NCBI RefSeq assembly: GCF_010015445.1
Contig: NC_053132.1
Coordinates: 33,010,501 to 33,074,500, forward strand
Source: Perca fluviatilis
Taxonomy: Eukaryota > Chordata > Actinopteri > Perciformes > Percidae
Length of the DNA: 64,000 nt
Direction: 5' to 3'
Part shown: in pieces, positions 35,126 through 46,646 of the stretch
Numbering within the stretch: position 1 is the first letter of the stretch
How the letters are laid out: each line of letters starts with the position of its first letter
Translations under genes and position numbers: made by a program
The notes under the pieces: model-generated
The model's database searches: none
Seen by the model: only the letters and a program-made list of their open reading frames with translations
What the model was told of the DNA's origin: nothing

Positions 35126-36744
35126 CACTACTGGTCAAAAGTTTTAGAACACCCCAATTTTTCTAGTATTTTTATTGAAATTTTAGCAGTTTAAGTCCAA
35201 TGAATAGCTTGGAATGGTACAAAGGTAAGTGGTGAACTGCCTGAGGTTAAAAAAAAAAGTAAGGTTAGCCAAATCAGTATTTTACAAAAAGGCCTTTTTC
35301 AGGGAACAAGAAATGGGTAAACAATGTAAAGCTGTTCTGCAGCAATGGAGGTTGATCAAGCTTTGAAAGTTGGTGCTACCAATTCCCACAGGTGTTCACA
35401 CTTGTCTGGATTACTTACAACCCCCTCTGTCTGTTTGTATATAAAAGTATTGTTGGAACACACTGTGGTACCATACCCTCGTGAGCATTATTTGAACAGT
35501 ATTGCACTGCAGAAAGTAGTGTGTTGCTATAAAAATGGTGGGAAAAGGCAATTAACAATGGAAGAGAGACAGACCATCATAACACTTAAGAATGTTGGTC
35601 TTTCCTACAGAGAAATTGCGAAGAAAGTCAAGGTTTCAGTGAGTACAGTATTCTTCACCATCAAAAGGCACTTAGAAACTGGGGGAAACTCTGACAGGAA
35701 GAGGTCTGGCAGACCCAAAGCCACAACAGAATCAGAAGACAAGTTTCTGAGAGTCAACAGCTTGTGTGATAGGCGGCTCACAGGACAACAGCTTCAAGCA
35801 CAGCTTAATAGTGGTCGTAATAAGCAAGTCTCAGTTTCAACTGTAAAGAGAAGACTTGGAGCTGCAGGTTTGATAGGTCGAGTTGCAGCAAGAAAGCCAT
35901 TGCTAAGACATCAGAATAAGAAAAAGAGGCTTGCCTGGGCCAAGAAACATCGTCAGTGGACTACTGAAGACTGGAAGAAGGTGCTATGGACTGATGAATC
36001 AAAATTTGAAATCTTCGGTTCATCCGCAGGATTTTTGTGCGCCCGTCGGTAAGAGCGAAAGGATGGTTCCTCAGTGTGTGACATCAACTGTCAAACATGG
36101 AGGAGGAAGTGTGATGGTCTGGGGCTGTTTTGCTGGATCCAGGGTTGGTTGATTGTTTGTCAGAGTGAAAGGCACCCTGAACCAAAAACGGCTACCACAG
36201 CATTTTGCAGCGCCATGCAGTACCCTCTGGTATGCGCCTAGTTGGTCAGGGGTTCATCCTACAGCAAGATAATGACCCAAAACATAAGTCCAAGCTATGC
36301 CAGAACTACCTTAGCAAAAAAGAACAAGATGGTAAGCTTAAAAACATGGAGTGGCCCGCACAGTCACCAGACTTAAACCCCACTGAGCTGGTTTGGGATG
36401 AACTGGACAGAAAAGTGAAAGCAAAGCAACCTACAAGTGCCACACATTTATGGGAACTTCTGCAACAGAGTTGGGAAGAACTTTCTGAAGAATATTTGAT
36501 TTCCATTGTAGAAAGAATGCCACAAGTGTGTTCAGCTGTTATATCTGCCAAAGGGGACTACTTTGATGAGTCAAAAATTTAGAATACATTTTGGTTTATA
36601 AACTGATTCCATGATTTATTTTTTAACTTAAATTGTTCATTTGTTCTATTCTTTCATTTCAGAGTACAATAATACATTGAACTGCATGAATTTCAATAAA
36701 AACCTGGAAAAATTGGGGTGTTCTAAAGCTTTTGACCAGTAGTC
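35126..36744 (+). mobile_element. Tc1-like transposon, DD38E type, nearly complete
   Basis: The ends CACTACTGGTCAAAAGTT and (complement) GACTACTGGTCAAAAGCT form inverted repeats of about 38 bp that continue to GAACACCCCAATTTTTC on both sides. TA flanks both ends (35124-35125 and 36745-36746). At 1,619 bp this is the normal size of a Tc1-like element. The transposase has two frame breaks. Confidence 0.9.
35520..36582 (+). pseudogene. Tc1-like transposase with DD38E spacing (two frame breaks)
   Basis: A likely start lies near 35559 (MEERQTIITLKNVGLSYREI). Two helix-turn-helix regions follow (SYREIAKKVKVSVSTVFFTI; then LTGQQLQAQLNSG and VSVSTVKRRLGAAGL), with a GRPKATTES linker. The first catalytic motif is [13 protein letters not shown] (about 35978-36018). 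A frameshift near 36030 leads to [18 protein letters not shown]; a second break near 36150 leads to the frame 36205-36582 with ILQQDNDPKHKSKLCQNYL and SPDLNPTELVWDELD. Between the D of QQD and the E of NPTE I count 38 residues, not the 34 of ordinary Tc1. It ends DYFDESKI at 36582. Confidence 0.85.
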
Positions 36745-36764
36745 TATATATATATATATATATG
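36745..36764. repeat. (TA)n tract abutting the DD38E element
   Basis: About nine TA units begin at the right target dinucleotide of the Tc1-like element. Confidence 0.85.
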
Positions 36765-36841
36765 ATCTTTGCCCTCAAAGTACAACGACTTCTCCAGTCG
36801 CCTCTCTGTCAACTCTGTGTGCCTGTGTGTCTGTGTTAAGA

Positions 36842-37036
36842 CATGGATACCCAACCCGGGACAGATATTTAGAAATTAAGGTCGGGTTCGGGTCGGGCTC
36901 GGCTCCTTTAAGAGAGCTCAGTGTGTGTGCGTGTGTGTGTGTATGTGTGTGTGTGGGGTAAATGGGCCGAGTTCGGTTACTGCTCTGTTGGACGTGGGCC
37001 GGGCTCAGACAGAAAAATGCGGCCCGATCTGAACTC
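36842..37036. repeat. GC-rich interspersed repeat (CGGGTCGGGCTCGG type)
   Basis: The left part has GGTATCC-like sequence (GGATACCCAACCCGGGAC) and GGTCGGGTTCGGGTCGGG. The right part has GGGCCGGGCTCAGACAG and GCGGCCCGATCTGAAC. This is a repeat type I recognise loosely from fish genomes; class not certain. Borders approximate. Confidence 0.4.
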
Positions 37037-37038
37037 TA

Positions 37039-37547
37039 ACCGGGGATTTCCACTGGATGCGTAACAGCTGCGGACCGGCTCCGCTGCGTGACTGACAGCT
37101 GTAGTCACGAGGACCCACAAGTTCTCGCGAATTCACATAGAATAGAACCACAAAACCAACAACAGTTTGTTTCCATTCAGAGGAGTAGAGGGGAAACGAC
37201 TCTGAGCTGTGTTTTCAAGCGCTAGTGCAAATATGATCCGCCGTGAGCACGGTGTATTTTATTTTGAAAATTAACCGGATATTTATTTTGTTTCTGTGCT
37301 CGACTTCCTGTCCCGCACTATCTGCCATGTGCTGAATTGCTGCGGAGCTCTCCGGCGTCCGTCAAAAATAGAAGCTCTGCGTATCTGCTGCGGAGGGCTG
37401 GGGACTGACGGAACTGGGACGGAGTCGGGACACAGACGATCTGCAGCCAGTGGAAACACACACACTGACTTTAATGGAAACCTGAGGACTCCGCCGCCGT
37501 TCAGGAGACGTTCCGCAGACGTTCCACATCCAGTGGAAATTGCCGGT
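37039..37547. mobile_element. Non-autonomous DNA element with ATTTCCACTGGATG ends
   Basis: The left end CCGGGGATTTCCACTGGATG and right end CATCCAGTGGAAATTGCCGG are inverted repeats. Near the right end ACACACTGACTTTAATGG and AAACCTGAGGACTCCGCC match, in reverse complement, the element at 48571-48660. No transposase. The frames of 60-100 codons inside have no motif. Confidence 0.65.
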
Positions 37548-37687
37548 AATGTGCATGCATGCGTTTGTGTGTGTGTGTGTTCTTCACACTTCTAACTAAG
37601 AGTGTCTATTACTGCTCCTGCATTTAACAAGACCAGCTAAGAAGTGTTGCATGTTGGAGTTTTGCACTGTGTTGCATCAGGCCTCTT

Positions 37688-37688
<1 letters not shown>

Positions 37689-37763
<75 letters not shown>
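37689..37763. repeat. Microsatellite (AC)n
   Basis: About 37 AC units, followed by a short C run. Confidence 0.95.
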
Positions 37764-37767
<4 letters not shown>

Positions 37768-38514
37768 CCCCCCCCACGCCCTACACACAACTCTGATGAC
37801 TTCTTGTCTTGGTGTTTTATCGCTTTTTGTCTTAACCTGTTCCTGATTGTTTGTCTCTGTGTCTCAGGTTATCTGTCTGTCTGTCTGTTCCTCTTTATTT
37901 GCCTCATGCCGCAACCATTGCATACAATGTTGTTGAGTTACATTTTATCCGTTGGCAAATCAGAAACACAAGTACAAATAATCAAAGTCTTATTCTTACT
38001 TCTTTTTAAAGTCTTTTTCATCACAAAACACTTCACTGAATGTCTTTTCTAGCTGACTGCCTGTAGCACTCTGACAGAGTCCCCAACACCCTGCCCTGCC
38101 TTAAACTCATGCCATCTGAACCACAAAAGAGCAGCACTACCTAATGTATGCAGTATATATTCAGCGCCACGCTCCGATGGACACTTTCCGAAGAAGCGTT
38201 TACCCGTACGATTGCTGCTGCAAAATAAGACAGCCTCAAGTCCCATTCACAGAGATAATACACACATACACACACACACAGACAGCACACACATACACAC
38301 ACAGACAGCACACAGAGACATTGGAGTGCATTCCATTATTGTGATTTACAGTTGATCTTTAGCGATACAGAGCTAGAGGGAAGCCTTTTACTTTCTCATT
38401 TGAAGGAGCAAGAGGGCCTCCTCTGTCTGTAGATAGATAGGAAGATGGATAGTGTGGTAGGCAAGGAACACCAAAGAACAACCTCTAAATACACAAACCG
38501 TGAGGGACAATCAG

Positions 38515-38553
<39 letters not shown>

Positions 38554-38839
38554 CAGAGAGAGATAGGCAGAGAGACTAATAGAGAGAGAAACAGAGGGAG
38601 AGTTATCTGTGGACTGATCTGTGCAGTGGCTGCCTTCAGGCTGCCTGGAAGATTCATTACATTTAACACTTTAAGATTTTATTTTTACTCTTATGGATTC
38701 TACAGACAGAGAGTTTTGTTGAGTTGTTTTAGTCGTGCGACAGAAAACTCAGATTGGACAGATAGTCTGGCTAGCTGTCTGGATTTACCCTGCAGAGATC
38801 TGAGGAGCAGGAGGTTAGAATCCCAACACAAAGAAAGAG
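37764..38839. other. Unassigned sequence with short microsatellites
   Basis: No gene recognised. CA-rich tracts lie at 38259-38310 and 38519-38550, and a GATA-like patch near 38433. Confidence 0.45.
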
Positions 38840-38854
38840 GAAGGTAACGGACAT

Positions 38855-38936
38855 CTGGTCGAAAAGAGTGACATCCGGCAAAATTTCTGGCGGCGCCGGA
38901 GCAATCCCGGAAGTGGAACGTCGTGGATATAGACTA
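38855..38936. repeat. Fragment shared with the 48.8-kb element
   Basis: CAATCCCGGAAGTGGAACG and TCGTGGATATAGACTA correspond to CAATCCCAGAAGTGGAAGG and TAGTGGATATAGACTA at about 48848-48881. Both lie near sequences of the ATTTCCAC family. Confidence 0.5.
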
Positions 38937-39800
38937 GGTATAAGGAGACAGCACATTTAAACAGGTGGCTCTTGAGTTGATCTTAGGTCCAACGCGAGAG
39001 TTCCAAAGTTTAGGAGCCACAACCTCAAAATCCCAGTCTCCATCAGTTTTAAGCCTGGAGCGAGGACAACCAACACACCCGGACCTTAGAAAGCTACTTG
39101 TGAAATAAGGCTGCAGATGATCTGGTCTTGATATAGGTGTGTGTCTGACCATGCAGGGTTCTAAAAGTGATCACAAGAGTCTTGAGCTACATTTTGAATT
39201 TCATGGTGAGCCAGTGTAGCGATATGAAGTATATAGATGCATGAAAAACAAAAATAAAATATTGTTAAAGCCTTTCTTATTTTTCAGTGAAACTTTTTTG
39301 AGTGCCAATTTTTTCTTTTTCAGTGCCAAATTTGACTATTTACTTACTGACACTGTTCTAGTTCCATGCAAAACCAGCGTCACATGAGACTTTTTAGAGG
39401 AGATTAACTAATAGCAGCAGCATTTTGGACCACTTTAAAGCAGCCTTAGGGACAAGGCTGGCTGGGGTAGAAAAACTTATGATCTGAACTTACAGAAATG
39501 ATCTGCCATCCTATTTTACAGAGATTAGGCAGTTATGTAAAACTGTCAATTGTGTTTCAATTTGAGGCTAAACAACATTGACAATACATTTAAATTGACT
39601 TATTATCTGGCCAAGGGAGGGAAAGCATATACAAGGCAAAAAGAATAGGACCCAATACAGAAAATGAAAGAAAAAAAAAGACAAATCCAAGTGTGACCCA
39701 GGGATACTTACACACTGCCTGAGTCCCACAGTGTCAAAAGCTGCACTGAGATCTGACAGTACCAAGACAGTGCATTCCTCTCTATCACCACACATCAAGA
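38937..39800 (-). mobile_element. Decayed L2-type LINE remnant
   Basis: On the minus strand, 39798-39720 encodes ECTVLVLSDLSAAFDTV (RT motif around the first catalytic aspartate). After frameshifts, 39690-39590 retains a trace of the following region (CICFPSLGQII, cf. LYMLPLGYIF in the L2 copy at 6.2 kb). Near 39060-38990 the C-terminal signature RSRLKTDGDWDFEVVAPKLW can be read. The element is 5'-truncated and heavily mutated. Confidence 0.6.
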
Positions 39801-39824
39801 GCTTAGTTGATAAGGGTCAAGGGT

Positions 39825-40194
39825 AGGGATAGGTCTAGAGACAGGTCCGTGCTTATCGATACTGCTATCGAGACTAGTGGATCATATAACGTTATGTCTG
39901 TGTGCCCAAACCGGAAAGATGATTTACGAGCACAGTGTGGGCGTAAAGACCATTGGTAAAGACTAGCCTCCCGACCGCAAATCATTCAAAACATTGTCGG
40001 ACTGGCTACCTCTGTGGGCCGCTCAATCAGCTCCTTAAAACAAAAACAGCGACAGTTAAGAGTTAGAATTTGTCGTCTCATCTTTTCACCAAATAATAGA
40101 AAACTATCGATAATGGTATCAATAAAGACTCGGATCGTTAAGCAGTCTTGAAAATGGTATCAATATCAATAAAAATAAACAATGCCTATCCCTG
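39825..40194. mobile_element. Short inverted-repeat element (AGGGATAGG ends)
   Basis: The left end AGGGATAGGTCTAGAGACAG and right end ATGCCTATCCCT begin an imperfect inverted repeat. TATCGATACTGCTATCGAGA on the left and GGTATCAATATCAATAA on the right are further complementary blocks. A target duplication is not clear. Confidence 0.5.
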
Positions 40195-40379
40195 ATCAAG
40201 TGTCAGCATTAGATAGAGCTTGTGACCAGACGCTTAATGAGTCAAGCTCTAATTCAGTTCTCTGATTTGGTAAATCATGAAAAATGGTTAACCTGAAGAA
40301 TTTCCCAAAAATGTACTACTTACACTACTGATGTAAATTTGGACTGTGCTTGGTTTTAAGGTCCTTTGTAGAACCTGGG

Positions 40380-40577
40380 TGGTGATGGTGCAGTGGATAT
40401 GACACATGCCTTTGGTGTGGGAGATTTGGGTTCAATTCCCACTGCGATACATCAACCAATGTGTCCCTGAGCAAGACACTTAACCTATAGTTGCTCCAGA
40501 GGCGTGCAGCCTCTGACCTATGTAACAGCTGTAAGTTGCTTTGGATAAAAGCGTCAGCTAAATGACATGTAAAGTAA
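40380..40577 (+). mobile_element. tRNA-derived SINE (probably V-SINE type)
   Basis: A tRNA-like head has an A-box-like region (GTGCAGTGGATATGACAC) and a B-box (GGGTTCAATTCCC) spaced as in a tRNA promoter. A conserved central part follows (CCCTGAGCAAGACACTTAAC) and a tail GCTTTGGATAAAAGCGTC, AGCTAAATGACATGTAA. This body and tail are widespread in fish SINEs. RNA polymerase III transcription would start just left of the A-box. Confidence 0.75.
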
Positions 40578-41267
40578 ACTGTCAGGGTGCTTTTGTCTTT
40601 ATCTGTACACCACCAAAAGAGTTTGTGGTACACACTTGGCACTGTCCCTGTACTTTTTAGCAGTAGGAAAGTCACAGTGATGCAGCCAACCTGCTCTCTG
40701 CTTATCACAGATGGGTTTCTGACAAGGAAAAGTGTCGCAGGAAGATAGCAGATACAATCTGATTGCTCCATGACTATGACAGCTGGAGAGGTTTATCATA
40801 TATTCAACACACACTGCAGCACTGAGCTCTTACAGGTCATTGTAAACTCTCTGCTAGGTAAGGCATTTTTTATTCTAAAGTCTTTGAGCAAAACATCCAA
40901 AACAGGTTCTATTCTATTATGTTGTTCATTGTTCAGTATTCTATGGATACTAGAGAATCTACCGTCTCATTCAAGAACCAAGAAAAAGTGAAATATTGTT
41001 TCCTTTAAGTTCTGGTCCATTTTGTGTTCACAATGACATGTTGACATATGGACAGCCACGTAGCTCATTCATCAAAAAGTTGTACTGATGTCACCCTGCA
41101 TCATCACGCACCACATGGACCCACGGAGAAAAGTCAAGATGTGAGTCATTAAGTCATGCTGCAATTTATTGCATGGTATTATTTATCCTCTCTGGTGTCA
41201 CAGAATAGTTCATGCTTGTCATAAGCACATCTGTGTTAACGAGCATTATTAGTTGAGTCTGCAACTA
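40578..41267. other. Unassigned sequence
   Basis: No gene or repeat family recognised. Confidence 0.45.
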
Positions 41268-41885
41268 GACCTCATCATGGTCCAAAATTAACAATCACCA
41301 GGCGCCAAATGCGGGTACATTTACGTTTGGCGAGTAAATCTCAGAGGGCTAGCCCCCACATACGGGTAAATGTTTGTACCAAAATAGTTCCCTTTTTCAG
41401 TCTTTATTTGGGTGAAGCTGCAGCTATTTCTTCTCTTCCTCTGCACGGTGAGCTGACACACGCACACACAAAAATTCACTGACAGAAACACGCACACACC
41501 AAAACGCCACGCACACACCAAAATGCCAGCCACCATGTTACTTCTGTTTACTGATAGCTAGCGTTGACCTTAGCATAATTAATTAGCCAGTATCTGGTGA
41601 TTTTTGGCAGAAGTCAGCCAGCCTTCCAAAGAAAGCACAATGAAATGTTAACCGATCGTTAACCATTAACCAACAATCAGGCAAAGGAGTCTCAGTTCAT
41701 CTATCCGGGATGCTCCGTGTTGGTGGACAGCTGCAGGCTTGTACCGTTGTTGATGTTCCATGCATTGTCGTGGAACCCTGCTGCCACTTTCCTAAAACCG
41801 CTTGCAGGACCGAAACAAGTCCACAGCGGCCTTTGCGTTTGCATCCAACTGCGAGGTTGGCAGTTGTGTGTCTGCTGGCCGATTA

Positions 41886-43728
41886 CAGTTTTTCTCAGTC
41901 GCTTTGGTGCGTTTTTCACATCATCCCTAACATGTGCAAAATAATAAGTGCATTTCTCAGAACAATTTGTACAAACTGCAATATACAATAGATGTGTTTC
42001 TAAAGCTAGTCAGTCACTAAAAATCCTTAGTACATCTCTCAAAAGTAAATATTCATGTCAATGGTCATGTCAGTATCATCAGAATGATAAGTCATTGAGT
42101 CATTGTTCACGAACAAGGTCGTCAAAATGTTTAGGCATGTTGTCAATGTAACTGTGTACTTTGACAGTATTACCTGATGTAAACTTAGGCTACAGTTTGG
42201 ATGACAGTGATGGAGTTATTGTGTTGAAAATGCACAAGGCTGCACTTCTATGGCATTTATCAATTTCAACAGTACTATTTACTGTATGTGGGTTATTGAT
42301 TGAAAGATACTGGACAGGATTTAGTTTTTCACAGCTTTTACTAGTGCGACTTTATGAAAGAAAAAAACAAAATAATTTACAGTGAGAAAAAGACAAGGGC
42401 ACAAAGAAAAAAAAAACTAAATTAGAAAGAAACACAGGAAACACCCCTAAGGCACAACTTTGCCCGCAGCACTGTTCTAGTGCGGTCTCTACACATCCAA
42501 ACGTTCCTGTCTGTCGGCCCACATGTTCTCATCCACATCACACCGGATACTTTCCCTTGCAATGCAACGTGGAAAGAATCTTTTGGAATGCCTTATCCAT
42601 CCTCTGCAGGCGTCTACTGTGATGTCCTCACATGCTGCATCCATTGCAGCCAGCAGGGTCATCTGTGTGTGTGGTTGACGATCGTACACCTTCCACCTCC
42701 AAGCTGAAAGAACTCCTCAATTGGGTTAAGGAATGGTGAATAAGGTGGGAGGAATTCTATGAGCATCCTCGGGTGGGTCACAAACCATTGCCTAATGATG
42801 TCTGATCGATGGAAACTCACATTATCACAAATGACCACATACTTTGGCAAATCCACTCTAAACAGACCCCTCTCATCATCAGGGATGAGAGCCCTGTAGA
42901 GAGTCTCTAAAAAGTTGAGTAGATGCTGGGTGCTGTATGGCCCTCTAAAGGGGATATGGGTTAGGACACCGTGCTCCGAAATAGCAGCACACATGGTGAT
43001 ATTTCCTCCCCGTTGGCCTGGCGAACCCACAGTAGCTCTGTGACCGATGATATTCCGACCCCGCCTTCTGCATTTGGTCAGGTTGAAGCCAGCCTCATCC
43101 ACGTATACAAAGTTGTGAGAGGGTTCACTTGATTCCAACTCCATTATACGCTATATCCCAGAACACACATTTGAATTTGTTTTGGTAAGGAAGAGTGACA
43201 TAAAATGTACATATATTGCATGTTCCTTCCACAGCAATGGACATGTGTGCAGTTTATGCTTACTGTACTATGTATCACTATAAAATGTTGCTGTAAAGTA
43301 GTTACATAGATATATGTTTTACCTGTACATACTGGTAGCGTAGCTCCTTAACTCTGTCCTCATTCTTATAGAATAGAAATGTGTAGAACTATGTTTGACA
43401 GTTTATGACAAATAGTTCAACAATTTTGCATGTAATGGCTTATGCAAGGAACTAATGCCTAGATGTTTTGAGGGGTAAGACTATTCAACAGAGAACCATC
43501 TACTATATTTTGATCAACATGACATGAGCAATTGAAAATGTGGAAAAAAGCTGACACTTGTACATTATCAATTGCAATATGTACAAAAGCAATTGCAATT
43601 TGTTCAAAGGAATAAGAAAGTGCTTTAATGATGTGCACAAGTGACGAGATGATTTGGAATTTGTACAAGTAGTATCAAGAATTGCACTTTTGATCTAAGA
43701 AATGCACCAAAGCAACTGAGAAAAACTG
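41886..43728 (-). mobile_element. IS630-like transposon nested in the hAT
   Basis: The ends CAGTTTTTCTCAGTCGCTTT and (complement) CAGTTTTTCTCAGTTGCTTT are inverted repeats bounded by TA (41884-41885, 43729-43730) and extend to GGTGC. The transposase is on the minus strand. The N-terminal helix-turn-helix coding is not recognisable between 43145 and 43728, so the copy is probably not autonomous. Confidence 0.85.
42489..43144 (-). pseudogene. IS630-like transposase, catalytic part (N-terminus missing)
   Basis: A 161-codon frame on the minus strand has FVYVDEAGFNLTKCRRRGRN (first catalytic aspartate), GQRGGNITMCAAISEHGVLT, KYVVICDNVSFHRSDIIRQW (second aspartate) and LPPYSPFLNPIEEFF (final glutamate, about 35 residues after the second aspartate). 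This is a DDE domain of the IS630/Tc1/mariner superfamily. Near 42705 a one-base shift moves the reading into the frame 42689-42489, which continues MTLLAAMDAACEDITVDACR, then GWIRHSKRFFPRCIARESI and CDVDENMW. The catalytic triad is intact, but the N-terminal DNA-binding part is absent. Confidence 0.8.
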
Positions 43729-44187
43729 TAACAGACAGTCATCAGGCAGAAAAAAAGAGCTTAAAACACAACTTGCACTAGCAAGTTAACTAAAAGCTAA
43801 GAAATAGATTGTATAGCCTATTTACCTTTAATCATGCAAAAACGTTTTTTAATACCTTTATTTTATATTTTTTAATATTGTTTCAACTGTTTAACTGATT
43901 GTATTAATCGGTCAAAATTCAGTGAATGGTTAACCATTGACATCCCTACCAGCAGGACTTGCAACCCCAACCAGAAAGTTTTGTTAGGCTAAGTTAAAAA
44001 AAAACAAAACACAATTTTATATTTTGGCCAGTAAAAAATATGCTTAGCAGGTGGACTTTTTCATCTACCCGGTGAGTCAAAAAGTTAATTTCGGACACTG
44101 GACCTCATGTTATAAAAAAAAGATTATAAAAACAAAAATATGACATACAGTAACCTTGTAGCGTTCAGAGTGGGTTGGGTTGGGAAG

Positions 44188-44625
44188 GATGGTTGGACTG
44201 TGTGAAGGGTGGTTGGACTGTGTGAAGGATGGTTGGACTGTGTGAAGGATGGTTGGACTGTGTGAAGGGTGGTTGGACTGTGTGAAGGATGGTTGGACTG
44301 TGTGAAGGATGGTTGGACTGTGTGAAGGATGGTTGGACTGTGTGAAGGATGGTTGGACTGTGTGAAGGGTGGTTGGACTGTGTGAAGGATGGTTGGACTG
44401 TGTGAAGGATGATTTGGTGGTTGGACTGTGTGAAGGATGGTTGGACTGTGTGAAGGATGGTTGGACTGTGTGAAGGATGGTTGGACTGTGTGAAGGGTGG
44501 TTGGACTGTGTGAAGGATGGTTGGACTGTGTGAAGGATGGTTGGACTGTGTGAAGGATGGTTGGACTGTGTGAAGGATGGTTGGACTGTGTGAAGGATGG
44601 TTGGACTGTGTGAAGGATGGTCCTT
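44188..44625. repeat. Minisatellite, 20-bp unit, about 21 copies
   Basis: The unit is GAAGGATGGTTGGACTGTGT, with GAAGGGTGG variants in about four copies. One irregular insertion (GATGATTTGGTGGTTGG) sits at about 44408-44425. The 196-codon minus-strand frame (TVQPSFTQSNHPSHSP repeats) is a by-product: three 20-bp units make 20 codons, so open frames persist. Confidence 0.95.
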
Positions 44626-44893
44626 TTTAAGCAGTCTCAGTCTGGTCGTTTGGTCTGCACCGAGTTCACCACACAGAGGAACAACCAATACAGTAATCAT
44701 ACATCAGAATGTTATATCCATTCATGCCCAATATTACAGAGGTAGTCCACAAAATATGTTGAACATGATGTGTGTGTGTGTGTGTGTGTATGTGTATAAG
44801 AGAGAAGAGAGGTCTAGAAAGTAAAATGAATGTTAAAAGAACAAATAACAGTTACCCACAGTACATATCTGAGGCCACATCTTGTTTCCTTTT

Positions 44894-44896
<3 letters not shown>

Positions 44897-44991
<95 letters not shown>
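44897..44991. repeat. Microsatellite (CA)n
   Basis: About 47 CA units with one AA interruption. A (TG)n tract lies upstream at 44769-44790. Confidence 0.95.
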
Positions 44992-44992
<1 letters not shown>

Positions 44993-46638
44993 CTCAAATT
45001 AATAGGGTTTGGAATGTTGTGACCTTAGGCTATATTCAGTACAACCATACATGTTTTATTCTCACTAATGAAGGAAAGGCTATTCATTTCAAGGTGAGTC
45101 AAATAATAAAAAAAAAAATCTATCAAAAAACATGCTTGGTGTTGAAAAATAAATTACTTGGAGAGCTGTTAAATTGTCAAGGCCAGCGGCATTCTTACAT
45201 GATTTCTTTTAGTGCTTTTCCTGCACCACAAAAAATCACCTTTGAGGGAAAAATGCATTATTTTATCTGAATGATATTGCCTGACCCAAAGTAAAACATT
45301 CTATTAAAAAGCAGAGTTAATAGCAAACACCTAAATTGTTCTTTATTAAAGTAAACTTTGGTGAACCTTGCTGCTATGGGGTAGCCTGTAGCCTAGGAAG
45401 CTCGACTTTTCTGAGCAGAAACATTTCAACTGACTATCATCTGCATCCCAAGTGCAATGGCCTCACACACTTTATGTAATTATTATAGTTCCGTTAGCGG
45501 AGTCATTTGGGTCATGCTTTGAGTTTCCTTAACTAAATAGAAAATGTAATATATTTTTTAGTTGCTACGAGCAGATATTATAGCAAAACAAATAAAGTAT
45601 TTTGACAGCGAACATTTTCCCACGATACATTGATGACAATGAGGAAACCGTTTCCTCAATATGTTGATCTAACAAAAGAATGTTTCCCTCTTTTCATATC
45701 CGATTGCAAATTAGCAGTATTTAAAAAAGAAATTGGGAGACAGACTTGAGAAAAACATAATTAAAACACTAAGCGAATGCAAGAGGAAGACAGCTCTATA
45801 GATCTTTTTGACTGGGAACCCCTGAAGGCCACAGTCAAGCGTGTTATATACTGGATGCAGCGCAGCTGGCGCATACAAATGTGATGTCATGAGATCGCTG
45901 TGACTATTTATACCTGCGCTGGTGGTCGCGACACTAGTTTCAGTCTTCTCCTGAACAGCGGTGGCGCTAATGAGCAAATGCTACCGACGTTGCTCTTTCT
46001 ACAGACTAGAAGAAGAAGAAAAAGGTAAATAACGGCAGAACTGGCAGCAGCATTGCCGTCAATGCTTCGATTTGATTCAGTGAGCGGCTTCGTCGGATCA
46101 AGCCTTTCATTCACCATAAAAGAACTCATCTCAGCCCAGTAAGTTTACGTGAGACACTTGCAGTCACTCTGAGAGTCCTGGCATCCGGTTGTCGGCAAAC
46201 TCATTCAGGCCTCCGTTTCTGCTTTGTTGCGCGCCGCTGAAAAAAAAAGAGCCCTGCACGACCTCGGCTCGTGCGCCATAAATCAGACGCGCCGGCTGGA
46301 TATTACGTAAATTTGACATCACAATGTCGCGCGCCACCTTGGATGCGTCTAGTATATAACGGCCATCACACTGCACAGAACCACCACTTTAAAAGTTGCA
46401 GGAATCCAAAGATTTTAGAGATTCTGACAACAGCATATGGTTCCAACCTATTTCAAAACGTAAAGCCGCCTTCTGAGTAAAATCTACAAAAGCTTTCTGT
46501 TGCTAGGACGTTATTTAACACTACTGGGAAGCAGAGGTAACAAATATAGTTCATTTTCTGCAGTTATACCACAGTTATAGCACACTCCATTTGATAACAA
46601 CAATGTGTTGTTAGAATAGAAAACATACACCTAGCACC
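44992..46638. other. Unassigned sequence
   Basis: No convincing gene. A GC-richer block at 45900-46380 has a TATATAA-like site near 46351 and repeat-like GCGCGCCACC and GGTGGCGCTAAT motifs, but no family was recognised. Confidence 0.4.
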
Positions 46639-46646
46639 ATTAAAGT

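Larger units (their letters stand above)
41276..44100. mobile_element. Non-autonomous hAT element carrying an IS630-like transposon
   Basis: The left end CATGGTCCAAAATTAAC and right end GTTAATTTCGGACACTG are 17-bp inverted repeats with three mismatches. GACCTCAT is duplicated exactly (41268-41275 and 44101-44108), an 8-bp hAT-type duplication. Subterminal blocks (GCGCCAAATGCGGGTACATT on the left; AGCAGGTGGAC on the right) match the layout of the hAT at 11751-13077. About 980 bp belong to the hAT itself; the rest is the nested element at 41886-43728. Confidence 0.85.

Noticed and set aside
40380..40577. Functional tRNA gene
   Set aside because: A- and B-box-like motifs are present, but the arms do not fold into a full cloverleaf and a SINE body and tail follow. 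The same holds for 47934-48257 and 63025-63211.
44110..44700. 196-codon minus-strand frame with Ser/His/Gln/Pro repeats
   Set aside because: A by-product of the 20-bp minisatellite; no start context, no domain.
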